This document shows, one piece after another, positions 1-8,176 of a stretch of DNA of 64,000 bases. The DNA comes from Bradyrhizobium sp. ISRA464 (GTDB lineage: Bacteria; Pseudomonadota; Alphaproteobacteria; Rhizobiales; Xanthobacteraceae). The notes under the pieces are model-generated. The model had not been told where the DNA came from. It made no database searches and saw nothing but the letters and a program-made list of their open reading frames with translations. The number at the start of each line of letters is the position of its first letter. Position 1 is the first letter of the stretch. The DNA lies in assembly GCF_029910095.1 (NCBI RefSeq), contig NZ_CP094526.1, positions 5,022,001 to 5,086,000 of the forward strand, written 5' to 3'. A program made the position numbers and the translations under genes.

Positions 1-787
1 CGAATTGCGCACGCCGCTCAATGCGATCCTCGGCTTCTCCGAGGTGATGAAGAGCGAGATCTTCGGCGCGCACACGGTGCCCGTCTACAAGGAATATTCC
101 GCCGACATCCATAATTCCGGCGTGCACCTGCTCAATCTCATCAACGAGATCCTCGACCTGTCGCGCATCGAGGCCGGCCGCTACGAATTGAACGAGGAAG
201 CCGTCGCGCTGGTGCATGTCGTCGCCGACTGCCACCATCTCCTGAAGCTGCGCGCCTCGAGCCGCGGCATCACCATCCATGAGGTGTTCGAGCACGGCAT
301 GCCGCGCATCTGGGGCGACGAGCGCGCCATCCGCCAGGTCGTGCTCAACCTGCTCTCCAACGCGATCAAGTTCACCCCGCAGGGCGGCGAGATCTGGCTG
401 AAGGTGGGCTGGACCGCGTCGGGCGGCCAATATCTGAGCGTCAAGGACACCGGAAGCGGCATCGCCGAGGACGAGATCCCGATCGTCCTGGCCTCGTTCG
501 GCCAGGGCTCCAACTCGATCAAGTCGGCGGAACAGGGCGCGGGCCTCGGGCTGCCGATCGCCAAGAGCCTGATCGACATGCATGGCGGCACCTTCACGCT
601 GAAATCGAAGCTGCGCATCGGCACCGAGGTGATCGTGACCTTCCCGCCGGAGCGCGTCATGAGCGCGCTTGCACCGATGTCCGAGGACGCGCCGCCGATG
701 CAGCCGGAGCCCGTGGAGGGTTCGGCGAGCGCCGACCGCAAGCGTGTGCGCCGTAAATCGATCATGAGTGCCGGCACTGGATTGTAG
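1..787 (+). CDS. Sensor histidine kinase, C-terminal part (cut by window start)
   Basis: The frame is open from the first bases and ends at TAG 785-787, so only the last 261 residues are present. It begins inside the H-box: ELRTPLNAILGFSEVM follows what must be the phospho-accepting His just outside the window. A HisKA dimerisation helix pair is followed by a HATPase_c domain with an N-box (LNLLSNAIKFT), G1 box (DTGSGIAEDEI) and G2 box (GAGLGLPIAKSL). The tail after about residue 220 is Pro/Ala/Arg-rich and probably disordered. The kinase core resembles the PAS-HisKA PleC/DivJ-like group of alphaproteobacteria; the sensor part and its signal are not visible. No cognate response regulator lies next to it. 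Confidence 0.9.
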   Translation, partial: ELRTPLNAILGFSEVMKSEIFGAHTVPVYKEYSADIHNSGVHLLNLINEILDLSRIEAGRYELNEEAVALVHVVADCHHLLKLRASSRGITIHEVFEHGMPRIWGDERAIRQVVLNLLSNAIKFTPQGGEIWLKVGWTASGGQYLSVKDTGSGIAEDEIPIVLASFGQGSNSIKSAEQGAGLGLPIAKSLIDMHGGTFTLKSKLRIGTEVIVTFPPERVMSALAPMSEDAPPMQPEPVEGSASADRKRVRRKSIMSAGTGL

Positions 788-834
788 AGCATGGCCCGGA
801 AAGGTGTGATGCGGTGCCCCGAAGATCATGCTCT
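786..834. repeat. Intergenic palindromic repeat, GAGCATG...CATGCTC type
   Basis: The arms AGAGCATG (786-793) and CATGCTCT (827-834) are perfect reverse complements around a GC-rich core. From memory this matches a short dispersed palindrome common between genes in Bradyrhizobium and relatives. It overlaps the kinase stop codon, so it may also act as a 3' hairpin that ends or protects the kinase mRNA. No second clear copy was noticed in the window. Confidence 0.55.
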
Positions 835-915
835 GGACAAGAAGCCGAAGCGCGATGCGAACCGCTGCGCTTCAACCCGCTTGTGCAAACGGCTGAAACC
901 GTTCAACACTGAAGA

Positions 916-1119
916 ATGAGCTCAGAAACGCCGTGTATCGCAGTCTGCATGATGGACCCCAGAACCAAGCTCTGCTTCGGATGCGGCCGCACGCTTCCGG
1001 AGATCGCGCGCTGGCACAAGATGGACAGCGCGGAGCGGTTGGCGGTGATGGCGCCTTTGCCGGCACGCATGGCGGACGCGGGGCTCGAGCGGATGGAGCC
1101 GCGTCCGAAGCGCGCCTGA
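916..1119 (+). CDS. DUF1289 family protein
   Basis: A 67-aa protein carrying the DUF1289 signature: Cys7-x3-Cys11, then Cys20-x2-Cys23, followed by GRTLPEIARW. These four cysteines suggest a small metal or Fe-S site, but the family's biochemical role is not established. Its length is normal for the family, and there is no signal peptide or membrane segment. It lies 28 bp upstream of the aspartic protease gene on the same strand, so the two probably share a transcript. The ATG has only a weak purine-rich ribosome site (GAAGA). Confidence 0.85.
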   Translation: MSSETPCIAVCMMDPRTKLCFGCGRTLPEIARWHKMDSAERLAVMAPLPARMADAGLERMEPRPKRA

Positions 1120-1147
1120 GCGCGCCCGGAATGCGCGGAGGCGCACA

Positions 1148-1714
1148 ATGAGCCGTATCCTCCTCGTCATCCTGCTGCTGATGGCGACCGCCGGTGCGGT
1201 CGTCGCCTATGGCGATCCCAACCAGATCGCGCGCGCCAGGGAAAACATCTCGCAAATCCTCGGCCGAAGCAGCAGCGGCAGCCCGCCCGTTGCCCCCGCG
1301 GTGGAGATCGCGCGCAGCCAGGGCGGCGAGTTCGCGTTCCGCGCCAAGATCAACGGCGTCAGCGCTCCGATGGTGATCGACACCGGCGCGACCTCGGTCG
1401 TGCTGACCTGGGAAACGGCGAAGGCGATCGGCCTGCCCACCGAGATGCTCGAATACAACGTCGATCTCGAAACCGCGGGCGGTCACACCAAGGCGGCGCG
1501 GCTGACGCTCGATCGGCTCGCCGTTGGCAAGCTGGTCGAGAAATCGGTGCCGGCGCTGGTGGTCCAGCGCGGGCAGATGAAGACCAACCTGCTCGGAATG
1601 AGCTTCCTCGACCGGCTCGAAAGCTGGGGGGTGCGCGCCGGCAAGCTGATGCTGACCGGCTATCCCGAACTATCCGCACATGGTCATCGGCGCCCGCGTA
1701 CGGCAGTCGACTAG
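1148..1714 (+). CDS. Retropepsin-like aspartic protease, TIGR02281 family
   Basis: A 188-aa protein with one N-terminal hydrophobic segment (residues 2-21, signal anchor or signal peptide) and a single retropepsin-like domain. The active-site motif is VIDTGATSVVLT (Asp near residue 79), followed by a flap-like region and the conserved LLGMSFLDRL near residue 143. Single-domain members of clan AA are expected to work as dimers, here on the outer face of the inner membrane; substrates are unknown. The start has a good GGAGG site 5-9 bases upstream. The stop TAG lies inside the CTAG duplicated by the IS insertion that follows, so the C-terminus is at the junction but is not visibly altered. Confidence 0.85.
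   Translation: MSRILLVILLLMATAGAVVAYGDPNQIARARENISQILGRSSSGSPPVAPAVEIARSQGGEFAFRAKINGVSAPMVIDTGATSVVLTWETAKAIGLPTEMLEYNVDLETAGGHTKAARLTLDRLAVGKLVEKSVPALVVQRGQMKTNLLGMSFLDRLESWGVRAGKLMLTGYPELSAHGHRRPRTAVD
1711..1714. repeat. CTAG target-site duplication, left copy
   Basis: CTAG here and at 5299-5302 flank the IS1380-family ends directly. A 4-bp duplication fits the family. Because CTAG is itself palindromic, the exact border between duplication and inverted repeat is ambiguous by a few bases. Confidence 0.65.
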
Positions 1715-1730
1715 CCCGCATTTCTCACAG
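1715..1730 (+). repeat. Left terminal inverted repeat of the IS1380-family element
   Basis: Sixteen bases, CCCGCATTTCTCACAG, match the reconstructed right end exactly. The first 13 bases pair with 5286-5298 and the last three with 3357-3359 on the other side of the intron. Confidence 0.8.
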
Positions 1731-1880
1731 GGCCGACTGATCTGACAACACCGATTTGGTGTGCCAGTATGGCCATGAAGGGTTGCTGCGCGGGAAGGCG
1801 CGGCTGGCGGGATTAGGTTGTGGGTTTCTCCGGTGGGCCAGTTGGCGATGCCGCGGTTTGGCGCGTCGCAGCTTCGCGTG

Positions 1881-3278
1881 TCAGGCCGGCGAGGCGCGGG
1901 CTCCGGCGGCTTTGGCCAGGCGGTGCGCGGCGATGCCCCACGGTTCGGCGGCCGGACAGGCCGAGGCCATGGCGATCTTGATGCGGCGGACGCTGATGCG
2001 CACCAGTGCGCCGATCTTCAGGAGCTTGAGGCGGATGGTGCCGCAGGTGGCGTCCGCAAAGATGGTTTCGGCAAGGCCGATGCGCCTCAGGGCACAGATC
2101 AGCACATAGGCCATCGAGGCGAACCACAACCGCAGTTGGTTGGCGCGCATGGTCGCCGCGGAAGTGCGGTCGGCGTAGAGATCGAGCTGGCACTCCTTGA
2201 TGCGGTTTTCCATCTCGCCACGGGCGCAGTAAATGTCCTCGTAGAGCTGCCGCGCACCCGCCTCGGCCCGCTTGAGCGAGGTCACGACGAAGCGCGGATT
2301 GGCTTCCCCTTTTGTCCACTCCGCCTTGGCGACGACGCGGCGCCTTCGGCTCCAGGTGCCGCGCGTGCTCCACTGGAAGTCCTTGAAGCGGCGCGCCGGG
2401 CGGCCGGTCTTCTCGGCTGCAGCCCGCGCCGCGGCGAGCTCCTCTTCGATCATGGCGACCAGGCGCGTGTTGCGGGCGAGCCCGAACAGGTAATCCACGC
2501 GGTTCCGTTCGCACCACGCCATCAGCGCCTCGCGCGCAAAGCCACTGTCGGCGCGCAGCAGGATGCGCACGAACGGCCAGTGGACGCGGATTTGCCGGAC
2601 AATCCGCTCGACCTCCGCGACGCTGCCCGCGCTGGCGTCAATGTCGGAGGGCCGCAGCTTGGCCGCCAACAGATGCCGGCCGCAGAACACGTACAGCGGC
2701 AGATAGCAGTAACAGTCGTAATAGCCGTGGAAGAAGCGTCCTTCCTGATGCCCGTGCAGCGGGTCGTCGGTGGCGTCGAGATCGAGGATGATCTGCGCCG
2801 GCGGTCGCTTGTGCGCCTCCAGGAATAGCGTCACCGGCAACGCCTCGATCGCCGCCGCGTCGTAGGCGATCTTGTGATAGCGCGAAGGCTCGTTTCGGCT
2901 CAGCTCCAGCCGGTTCAGCGTCGACTTGCCGGCCACCGGCGCGCAGTCCTCGCGCTTGGCCTCAAGCTTGCCCGCCAGCACCGCCATCAGCGGGTCGTGC
3001 CGCAGCTCGTCGTGATCGTTGAGATCTTCGTAGCCAAGTGCAATGCCAAAGACCCGTTGTCCGACCAACGTCCCGACCGCATGCTCGATCAAGTCCGGAC
3101 GGCGATGATCGCGAAAGCAATCTGCAAAACGCCCCACCAGATCGATCGCTCGATCGGCGGCGCCCAGAAGCAGCGCTCCAGCGTCCGACGTCACCAGGCC
3201 AGCATCAAAGGCCGCTTCCACAGCCCGGCCTTCCACCACTCCAAAATCAAACCGTTCTGCGCTACACTCTGTCGGCAT
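1881..3278 (-). CDS. IS1380-family transposase
   Basis: A 465-aa DDE transposase from the ATG that gives MPTECSAERFDFG, the usual family N-terminus; the open frame continues 13 codons further upstream. The early motif SDAGALLLGAADRAI is characteristic. Catalytic acidic residues are recognisable in LDLDATDDPLHGHQ, RADSGFAREA and the late CARGEMENRIKE region, which supplies the Glu. No internal stop or frameshift is visible, so the protein could be made. The C-terminus runs into an Ala-rich stretch. It is the only gene of the IS apart from the intron-encoded reverse transcriptase. Confidence 0.9.
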   Translation of the reverse strand: MPTECSAERFDFGVVEGRAVEAAFDAGLVTSDAGALLLGAADRAIDLVGRFADCFRDHRRPDLIEHAVGTLVGQRVFGIALGYEDLNDHDELRHDPLMAVLAGKLEAKREDCAPVAGKSTLNRLELSRNEPSRYHKIAYDAAAIEALPVTLFLEAHKRPPAQIILDLDATDDPLHGHQEGRFFHGYYDCYCYLPLYVFCGRHLLAAKLRPSDIDASAGSVAEVERIVRQIRVHWPFVRILLRADSGFAREALMAWCERNRVDYLFGLARNTRLVAMIEEELAAARAAAEKTGRPARRFKDFQWSTRGTWSRRRRVVAKAEWTKGEANPRFVVTSLKRAEAGARQLYEDIYCARGEMENRIKECQLDLYADRTSAATMRANQLRLWFASMAYVLICALRRIGLAETIFADATCGTIRLKLLKIGALVRISVRRIKIAMASACPAAEPWGIAAHRLAKAAGARASPA

Positions 3279-3427
3279 CGGGGCATTCCTTGAATCATCG
3301 CAAAGTCCTTCTCGCAAAAGAACTTTCGCTGATTCGCGCCCCGATGCGCCTCAACACTGGTAGAGTCGGGGAAGGGCGCGGTAGCTTGGGCCATTCGGCA
3401 ACGCCCCGTTTCCCTTCCTCGCTCATC

Positions 3428-3460
3428 AAACCGGACGTGCGGAGCTACCGCATCCGGCTT
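3428..3460 (-). ncRNA. Group II intron domain V
   Basis: Read on the minus strand, AAGCCGGATGCGG pairs with CCGCACGTCCGGTTT around a TAGCT-containing loop, and the catalytic AGC triad is in place. The length of about 33 nt is standard. It starts 12 bases after the maturase stop codon, as in most bacterial group II introns. Confidence 0.85.
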
Positions 3461-3471
3461 TCCGACTGGCT

Positions 3472-4800
3472 TCAGTGCAAGGCCCACGGCGGCGGTCCCA
3501 AGTGGACGCGTCGGAGGTGCAAGACCCCGAGCGCGCCAAACACAGCCTCTCGCGGGAAGAGGCGGGTGCCACGCGACGGCACCTTGTGACGTCGGACCAG
3601 GAATCCGCGGACCCGTTCGTACACATGGTTATCGACGGTCCGGTACGCCGGTTTCCGAGTGCCGTAGCCGAAGTACGTGCTCCAGCCTCGCAACAAGCGA
3701 TTGAGCCGGTCACGCACGTCAAGCCAGCACCCGGTGTTGCCGGGGACCAGGATATCGCTCACCTTGGCTTTGAGCCGCTGAACACTCTTCTTGGACGGGC
3801 TCGCGCCCAGATACCAATGGCCATCTTTCCGGTACCGATGCGGCCCGAAGCTATAACCAAGGAAGTCGAAGCTCTCGCGCCGGGCATCCTTCACCGAGGT
3901 TTTCGCCTCGTTGAGCGTCAGCCCGAGTTTCGTCATCACCGCTTTCGTCCACGCCAGAGCCTCGTGCGCATAGCCGCGGCTGAGGATGACGAAGTCGTCG
4001 GCGTACGAGACGATGTGGGCGCGGAAGGCTTCGCCGCGTCCGGTCAATCGCCAATGCTTCAGGAACCGGTTCATATAGATGACGGAGAGCAGCGGGCTTG
4101 CAACACCGCCTTGCGGTGTGCCGCGCTTGCTGTTCTTGCCGCCACTCATGCGCCGCTTCCCGTTGCCGTCCCGCTCCTCGACCGGCGCTTGCAGCCACAG
4201 CTTGATCAGCCACAGCACATGCCGGTCAACGATGCGTCGGGCCACCGATTTGAGGAGGTCCGAATGCGGGATCGTGTCGAAATATTTCGACAAATCGGCG
4301 TCAACCACGTCGGTATAGCCCCGGCAAATCAGCCGGTGCGTTTCCTTGATCGCATCGACCGCGCTGCGACGCGGACGATAGCCATAAGCACTGTCCTCGA
4401 AGTCCGCTTCGAATATCGGTTCCAACACGAGTTTGGCGGCAGTCTGAATGACGCGACAGCGGATCGTGGGAATGCCGAGCGCGCGCTCGCCTCCCCCGGG
4501 CTTCGGGATCATCACCCGCCGCACCGGATCGGGTCGGTACGTCTTCGAAACGAGGTCCTCGCGCAGCCCCGCTAACCATGCTTCCACGCCCGACGCCTCG
4601 ATCTGCTCAAAGGTCACCCCGTCAACACCAGGCGCACCCGCATTGGCACGGGCCAGCGCGTAGGCGTGGCGCAGAATGTCCTCACGGCAGATCTTGTCGT
4701 AGAGCAAATAGAAGCGGTAGGCAGGCTCCGCCTTCGCCTTGCAATAGAGCTTTCTCTGAAGGGTCCTGATCCTTTCAGGCGTTTCGAGGCTCATCGCCAA
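3472..4800 (-). CDS. ltrA: Group II intron reverse transcriptase/maturase
   Basis: A 442-aa intron-encoded protein. The fingers-palm reverse transcriptase domain covers roughly residues 40-330 and includes PGVDGVTFEQ, the RYR-like block around VIQTAAKLVLEPIFE, RGTPQGGVASPLLS and the catalytic YADDFV. A maturase (domain X) region follows around residues 350-400 (DRLNRLLRGWSTYFGYG). The length and the lack of a Cys-rich C-terminal block mean there is no HNH endonuclease domain, so mobility would depend on target DNA that is single-stranded or at a replication fork. The frame is intact. The gene lies wholly within the intron and helps it splice and retrohome. Confidence 0.92.
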   Translation of the reverse strand: MAMSLETPERIRTLQRKLYCKAKAEPAYRFYLLYDKICREDILRHAYALARANAGAPGVDGVTFEQIEASGVEAWLAGLREDLVSKTYRPDPVRRVMIPKPGGGERALGIPTIRCRVIQTAAKLVLEPIFEADFEDSAYGYRPRRSAVDAIKETHRLICRGYTDVVDADLSKYFDTIPHSDLLKSVARRIVDRHVLWLIKLWLQAPVEERDGNGKRRMSGGKNSKRGTPQGGVASPLLSVIYMNRFLKHWRLTGRGEAFRAHIVSYADDFVILSRGYAHEALAWTKAVMTKLGLTLNEAKTSVKDARRESFDFLGYSFGPHRYRKDGHWYLGASPSKKSVQRLKAKVSDILVPGNTGCWLDVRDRLNRLLRGWSTYFGYGTRKPAYRTVDNHVYERVRGFLVRRHKVPSRGTRLFPREAVFGALGVLHLRRVHLGPPPWALH

Positions 4801-5285
4801 TCACCTGTTTCCTCACCGTCTTTGAAAGCACACCAGAAGTCAGGGACCTTCCCTCCGCCGGCATTACCCGGTTTCAACGGTACCGCGTCCCTGTCCGACT
4901 CCCGCTGCAGGCCGCCGCCAATTGCGACGTTGAAGACGCGACCTCCGCCCGCTGCGGGTCTCCCCCGATTACCCGCATCGCCCTTCCAGCGTGCCGAGTC
5001 CACTACCCCGGCGGATCAAACAGGTGCGCACGTCGATTGCTTCCCTATCCACACGGCCTTCCCCGTATCTCAGGCGGGTCGGCATCCGCATCTTCACTTT
5101 CGAGGCCTGCTCAGACTTCACTCATATTACGGCCCGCTGGATTGCTCGACCGCCCAAGGCGGCCTTTGTCACGAGGCTTCGAACCGGCCGGTTACCCGAC
5201 CGATCCGCTCGTCAGCTACCAGATCAATCGACAACTATCTGGGTGGAATCCTCCTCCACTGGTGATGCGCGCCGTCGGGGCGCAC

Positions 5286-5298
5286 TGAGAAATGCGGG
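5286..5298 (-). repeat. Outer part of the IS1380-family right terminal inverted repeat
   Basis: On the minus strand this reads CCCGCATTTCTCA, identical to the first 13 bases of the left end. The next base (5285) is the first base of the group II intron. The repeat resumes as CAG on the far side of the intron. Confidence 0.8.
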
Positions 5299-5302
5299 CT
5301 AG
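5299..5302. repeat. CTAG target-site duplication, right copy
   Basis: Direct copy of the CTAG at 1711-1714. The 236 bases from here to the small membrane-peptide gene hold nothing else I can support. Confidence 0.6.
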
Positions 5303-5538
5303 CGCCATCGCCGCGCGCAGGACTTCACTCCGCTCTCTGCATCATGGCGAGCAACTGCGTGCTCGAGCATGCCCCGTTGACCTGCCTGCGGATGCGGGCC
5401 AGCCTTGGCAACGATTGCGATGCCGCCGGTGACCCATCCGGCACGGCGCGGTCAGCCTCAAGGCGCGCCAAGGTGCCGCTCGCGGCATAGCGGCGATCCG
5501 AGTACGGCATTTCATCCGCAAGGTCGGACCAGCAAGCC

Positions 5539-5652
5539 TCAGACCTGCCTTTGGTGGAAGCGATAGAGCAGGATGCCGAGCGTGATTGCGGCAATCACGT
5601 AGAACGTCACGGCATCGACGTTGGGATGTCCTTCAACGAAAATCAGCATCAT
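5539..5652 (-). CDS. Candidate 37-aa single-span membrane peptide
   Basis: A short frame runs from a tandem ATG ATG at 5652 to TGA at 5539. It has a strong ribosome site (AGGGGGA directly upstream). The product is MMLIFVEGHPNVDAV, then a hydrophobic span (TFYVIAAITLGILLY) and the basic tail RFHQRQV, consistent with one transmembrane helix with its C-terminus inside. It follows livF by 36 bases on the same strand and could be the last gene of the transporter operon. I do not recognise a family. Small membrane peptides that tune transporters exist elsewhere, but that role is only inferred here. Confidence 0.45.
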   Translation of the reverse strand: MMLIFVEGHPNVDAVTFYVIAAITLGILLYRFHQRQV

Positions 5653-5688
5653 TTCCCCCTGGCTCTGAAGATCACGAATGTCCCGGCA

Positions 5689-6429
5689 TCATCGCATCGC
5701 GCCCTGATGGTCGCCTATGGCCCATTCCTTCGCGCTGGCACCGGCCATCGAGCGGACACGCTCCTCGTCGTTTGCGAGCTCGGCGGCGCTGCCGCTGTAG
5801 ATGATGGCACCATCATCCAGCACATAGGCGCGATCGGCGATGGCGAGGCTGACGCGAACGTTCTGCTCGACCAGCAGCACCGAGATCCCCTCCTTGCGCA
5901 TCGTCTGAATGATCTGGAAGACCTCCTTGACGATCAAAGGCGCGAGCCCCTGGCTCGGCTCGTCGAGCAACAGAAGCTTGGGATTGAGCAGCAATGCTCT
6001 CGCGATCGACAGCATCTCCTGCTCGCCACCGGAAAGCTGGCGGCCGCGATTGTCCCGCCGCTCCGCAAGGCGCGGAAACGTATTGAAGACGCGCTTGGTG
6101 TCCCAAGGGCCGGGCCGCGCGACTGGGACCCGCAAATTGTCCTCGACGGTCAGGTTGGCGAAAATCTTGCGGCCTTCCGGAACGTAACCCACGCCGAGTG
6201 CCGCCACCTGATAGGGTGACATCCGGGTCGCCTCGATCCCGAACAGCTTCACATTGCCATCACGCGGCGGGGTCAGTCCCATGATGCTGCGGAGCGTTGT
6301 CGTCTTGCCGGCACCGTTGCGGCCAAGCAGGACGACGATCTCGCCTTCGTTCACCGTCAGGCCCACATTGTGAAGGATGTGGCTCTTGCCATAGAACGTT
6401 TGCAGCCCCGCGACGGTCAGCGGCGTCAT
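5689..6429 (-). CDS. livF: Liv-type ABC transporter ATP-binding protein LivF
   Basis: A 246-aa cytoplasmic ATPase of the HAAT (branched-chain amino acid/amide) importer family. Walker A is LLGRNGAGKTTTLRS (residues 33-47), the signature motif is LSGGEQEMLSIARAL and Walker B is LLLLDEPSQGLAP, followed by the switch His region. Length and the LivF-type sequence YVPEGRKIFANLTVEDNL are typical. Its ATG overlaps the livG stop by 4 bases, indicating translational coupling. It pairs with LivG to drive uptake through LivH/LivM. Confidence 0.93.
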   Translation of the reverse strand: MTPLTVAGLQTFYGKSHILHNVGLTVNEGEIVVLLGRNGAGKTTTLRSIMGLTPPRDGNVKLFGIEATRMSPYQVAALGVGYVPEGRKIFANLTVEDNLRVPVARPGPWDTKRVFNTFPRLAERRDNRGRQLSGGEQEMLSIARALLLNPKLLLLDEPSQGLAPLIVKEVFQIIQTMRKEGISVLLVEQNVRVSLAIADRAYVLDDGAIIYSGSAAELANDEERVRSMAGASAKEWAIGDHQGAMR

Positions 6430-7169
6430 TGGCTCTCTCCAAGATAGGCTGCCTGCACGGCTTCGGAGGCTGCGATCTCGTCGGGCCTTCCCTCGGCAAG
6501 CAAGCTGCCCTGATCGAGCACCGTGATGTAATCGGCCAGGTGAAATACCACGCGCATATCGTGCTCGATCAGCACGATGGTGTAATTCCTCTCCTTGTGC
6601 AGGCGACGAATGAGGGTCGTGATCTCATACGTCTCCTGGTCACCCATGCCGGCCGTCGGTTCATCGAGCAGCAATAGGCGCGGAAGCTGCGCCAGCGCCA
6701 TTGCAATCTCGGTGGTCCTTTGGTCGCCGTGAGAGAGTTCGCCCACCAGCCGGTCTGCCTTGGCACTGAGCCCCACGAGCGCCAGCATTTCGGCAGCGAC
6801 GTCGTTGGCGAGCTTTGCGTCGGCCCGGTTCGGCAGCATGTGCAAGGTCTGTCGTGCCGCGACCTCTGCCGCGGTGAGCACATTCTCGTGGACGGTCAGC
6901 TCCGGAAAGACCTCCGTGATCTGAAAGGTTCGTCCCATGCCGAGGCCGACGCGCAGGTGCGCCGGCAGGCGCGTCACGTCCTTGCCTTGAAACAGTATCG
7001 ATCCCTTGGTCGGGGGAAAGTAGCCGCTGATCATGTTGAAGAAGGTCGTCTTGCCCGCCCCGTTCGGGCCGATGATGGCGCGTAGCTCGCCGGTCTTGAC
7101 GGACATCGACACATCTTTCACGGCGACCAGATTGCCAAAACGCTTGGTGATGTTGCGAACCTCAAGCAT
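6426..7169 (-). CDS. livG: Liv-type ABC transporter ATP-binding protein LivG
   Basis: A 247-aa ATPase with Walker A IIGPNGAGKTTFFN, signature LSHGDQRTTEIAMAL and Walker B LLLLDEPTAGMG. MLEVRNITKRFG is the usual family start; its ATG sits 2 bases past the livM stop, although the frame stays open much further upstream over livM. The C-terminal IVLIEHDMRVVFHLAD motif with the extended tail is LivG-like. It works as a heterodimer with LivF. Confidence 0.93.
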   Translation of the reverse strand: MLEVRNITKRFGNLVAVKDVSMSVKTGELRAIIGPNGAGKTTFFNMISGYFPPTKGSILFQGKDVTRLPAHLRVGLGMGRTFQITEVFPELTVHENVLTAAEVAARQTLHMLPNRADAKLANDVAAEMLALVGLSAKADRLVGELSHGDQRTTEIAMALAQLPRLLLLDEPTAGMGDQETYEITTLIRRLHKERNYTIVLIEHDMRVVFHLADYITVLDQGSLLAEGRPDEIAASEAVQAAYLGESQ

Positions 7170-7171
7170 GC

Positions 7172-8176
7172 TCACACCGATTTGCGTGTGCGGCGCATGC
7201 CGAGCAGGCCGCGCGGGAAGAACAGCACGACCACCACGAAGATCGCGCCGACAAAGGACATCCAGTTCACGGTCATCGACGAAATGTAGTCCTGCAGAAC
7301 CACGAACACCGTCGCGCCGACCAGCGGCCCCCAAAACGTCCGCATGCCGCCCATGACGCACATCACGACCAGATAGCCTGACAGCGAGTAGTGCAGTGCC
7401 AGGGGATCGGCAAAGTTGTTGAGAAGTGCGTACAAGGTGCCCGCAAGTGCGGTGAAGAAGCAGGAGATGGAGAACGACAGCCATATCTGTCGTTCGACGG
7501 GAATCGCCAGGAAGCGCGCACGACGCTCGTTCTCCCGGATTGCGCGCAAGGTGTGACCGAACGGAGAGCGAACCAGAAGGCCCAACAAGCCTACGGCAAG
7601 GCCGAAGACGCCGAGAAGGAAGAAATAGAAGTTATTGCCGCCGTCGGTGATGTCGAGCGTCAGCGGGCCAAATCCGATCGGCTCGCGGTGAAAATCGCGC
7701 AAGCCATCGAAGCCGCCGGTGAAGTCGTTCCAGCTATAGGCGAGATAATACCAAAGCTGCCCGAATGCGATCGTGCACATCGCAAAGTAGACGCCCCGGC
7801 GGCGCACGATCAGGAGACCGAACAGCGTCCCGGCCAATCCGCCCAGCAGCGTTCCCATCAGCATGGCAAGCGGCGTGCTGTGAGTGAGATATCGCAAGGT
7901 GAGGCCGGCGCCATAGGCGCCAAGCCCGAAATAGGCGGCGTGGCCGAAACTCAGGACGCCGGTGAAGCCCAACAGCAGGTTCAGCCCCATCGCAGCGAGC
8001 CCGAACACCAGCACGCGCCCCGCGAGCGCCGTGTAACCGCCGAGCAATGGGAGCCAGTAGGGAACCGCGATCAGGACGACCCAGACGACGGCGAGCATGA
8101 CCCATTTCGGAACGGCGGGCGTCCGCCTTGCGCCGATCGCCGCGGCGGTTGCGCTCGTGCCGATGTCGGTGCTCAT
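7172..8176 (-). CDS. livM: Liv-type ABC transporter permease LivM
   Basis: A 334-aa inner-membrane permease with about 9-10 hydrophobic segments. The conserved LLLGFTGVLSFGHAAYFGLGAYGAG motif region (around residues 66-90) and the ATP-binding-protein contact loop FGHTLRAIRENERRARFL are both present. The N-terminus has a Thr/Ala-rich cytoplasmic lead. Its start overlaps the livH stop by 4 bases. It forms the translocation channel with LivH. Confidence 0.92.
   Translation of the reverse strand: MSTDIGTSATAAAIGARRTPAVPKWVMLAVVWVVLIAVPYWLPLLGGYTALAGRVLVFGLAAMGLNLLLGFTGVLSFGHAAYFGLGAYGAGLTLRYLTHSTPLAMLMGTLLGGLAGTLFGLLIVRRRGVYFAMCTIAFGQLWYYLAYSWNDFTGGFDGLRDFHREPIGFGPLTLDITDGGNNFYFFLLGVFGLAVGLLGLLVRSPFGHTLRAIRENERRARFLAIPVERQIWLSFSISCFFTALAGTLYALLNNFADPLALHYSLSGYLVVMCVMGGMRTFWGPLVGATVFVVLQDYISSMTVNWMSFVGAIFVVVVLFFPRGLLGMRRTRKSV

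Larger units (their letters stand above)
3360..5285 (-). mobile_element. Group II intron inserted in the IS right end
   Basis: On the minus strand the intron starts with GTGCG at 5285 and ends with CTAC at 3363-3360, matching the GUGYG...AY group II borders. A textbook domain V lies at 3428-3460, followed by a domain VI stem built from GAAGGG and CCCTTC arms. A reverse transcriptase/maturase gene lies upstream of domain V, as usual. Excision would restore the IS terminal repeat exactly, which fixes both borders to the base. The TCTCA just before the 5' border could be the IBS1 target, and TGAGA near 5072-5068 is a candidate EBS1; that pairing is a guess. Confidence 0.88.
1715..5298 (-). mobile_element. 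IS1380-family insertion sequence interrupted by a group II intron
   Basis: The left end reads CCCGCATTTCTCACAG (1715-1730). The right end, read on the minus strand from 5298, is CCCGCATTTCTCA, then intron sequence, then CAG at 3359-3357. Joined across the intron the right end is identical to the left for 16 bp and then diverges, as true terminal repeats do. Without the 1,926-bp intron the element is 1,658 bp, the normal size for this family, with one transposase gene. CTAG flanks both ends. The transposase is intact, but the split right end should stop DNA-level transposition. Confidence 0.85.

Noticed and set aside
1818..2828. Long plus-strand open frame of 336 codons opposite the IS transposase
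   Set aside because: It is antisense to a clear DDE transposase; its Arg/Ala/Gly-rich product has no family motif and mirrors the codon bias of the other strand.
3475..4575. 366-codon plus-strand frame opposite the intron reverse transcriptase
   Set aside because: It is the antisense shadow of a reverse transcriptase with YADD and maturase motifs.
5325..5594. 89-codon minus-strand frame past the IS right end
   Set aside because: It overlaps the better-supported membrane-peptide frame and lacks a ribosome site or motif.
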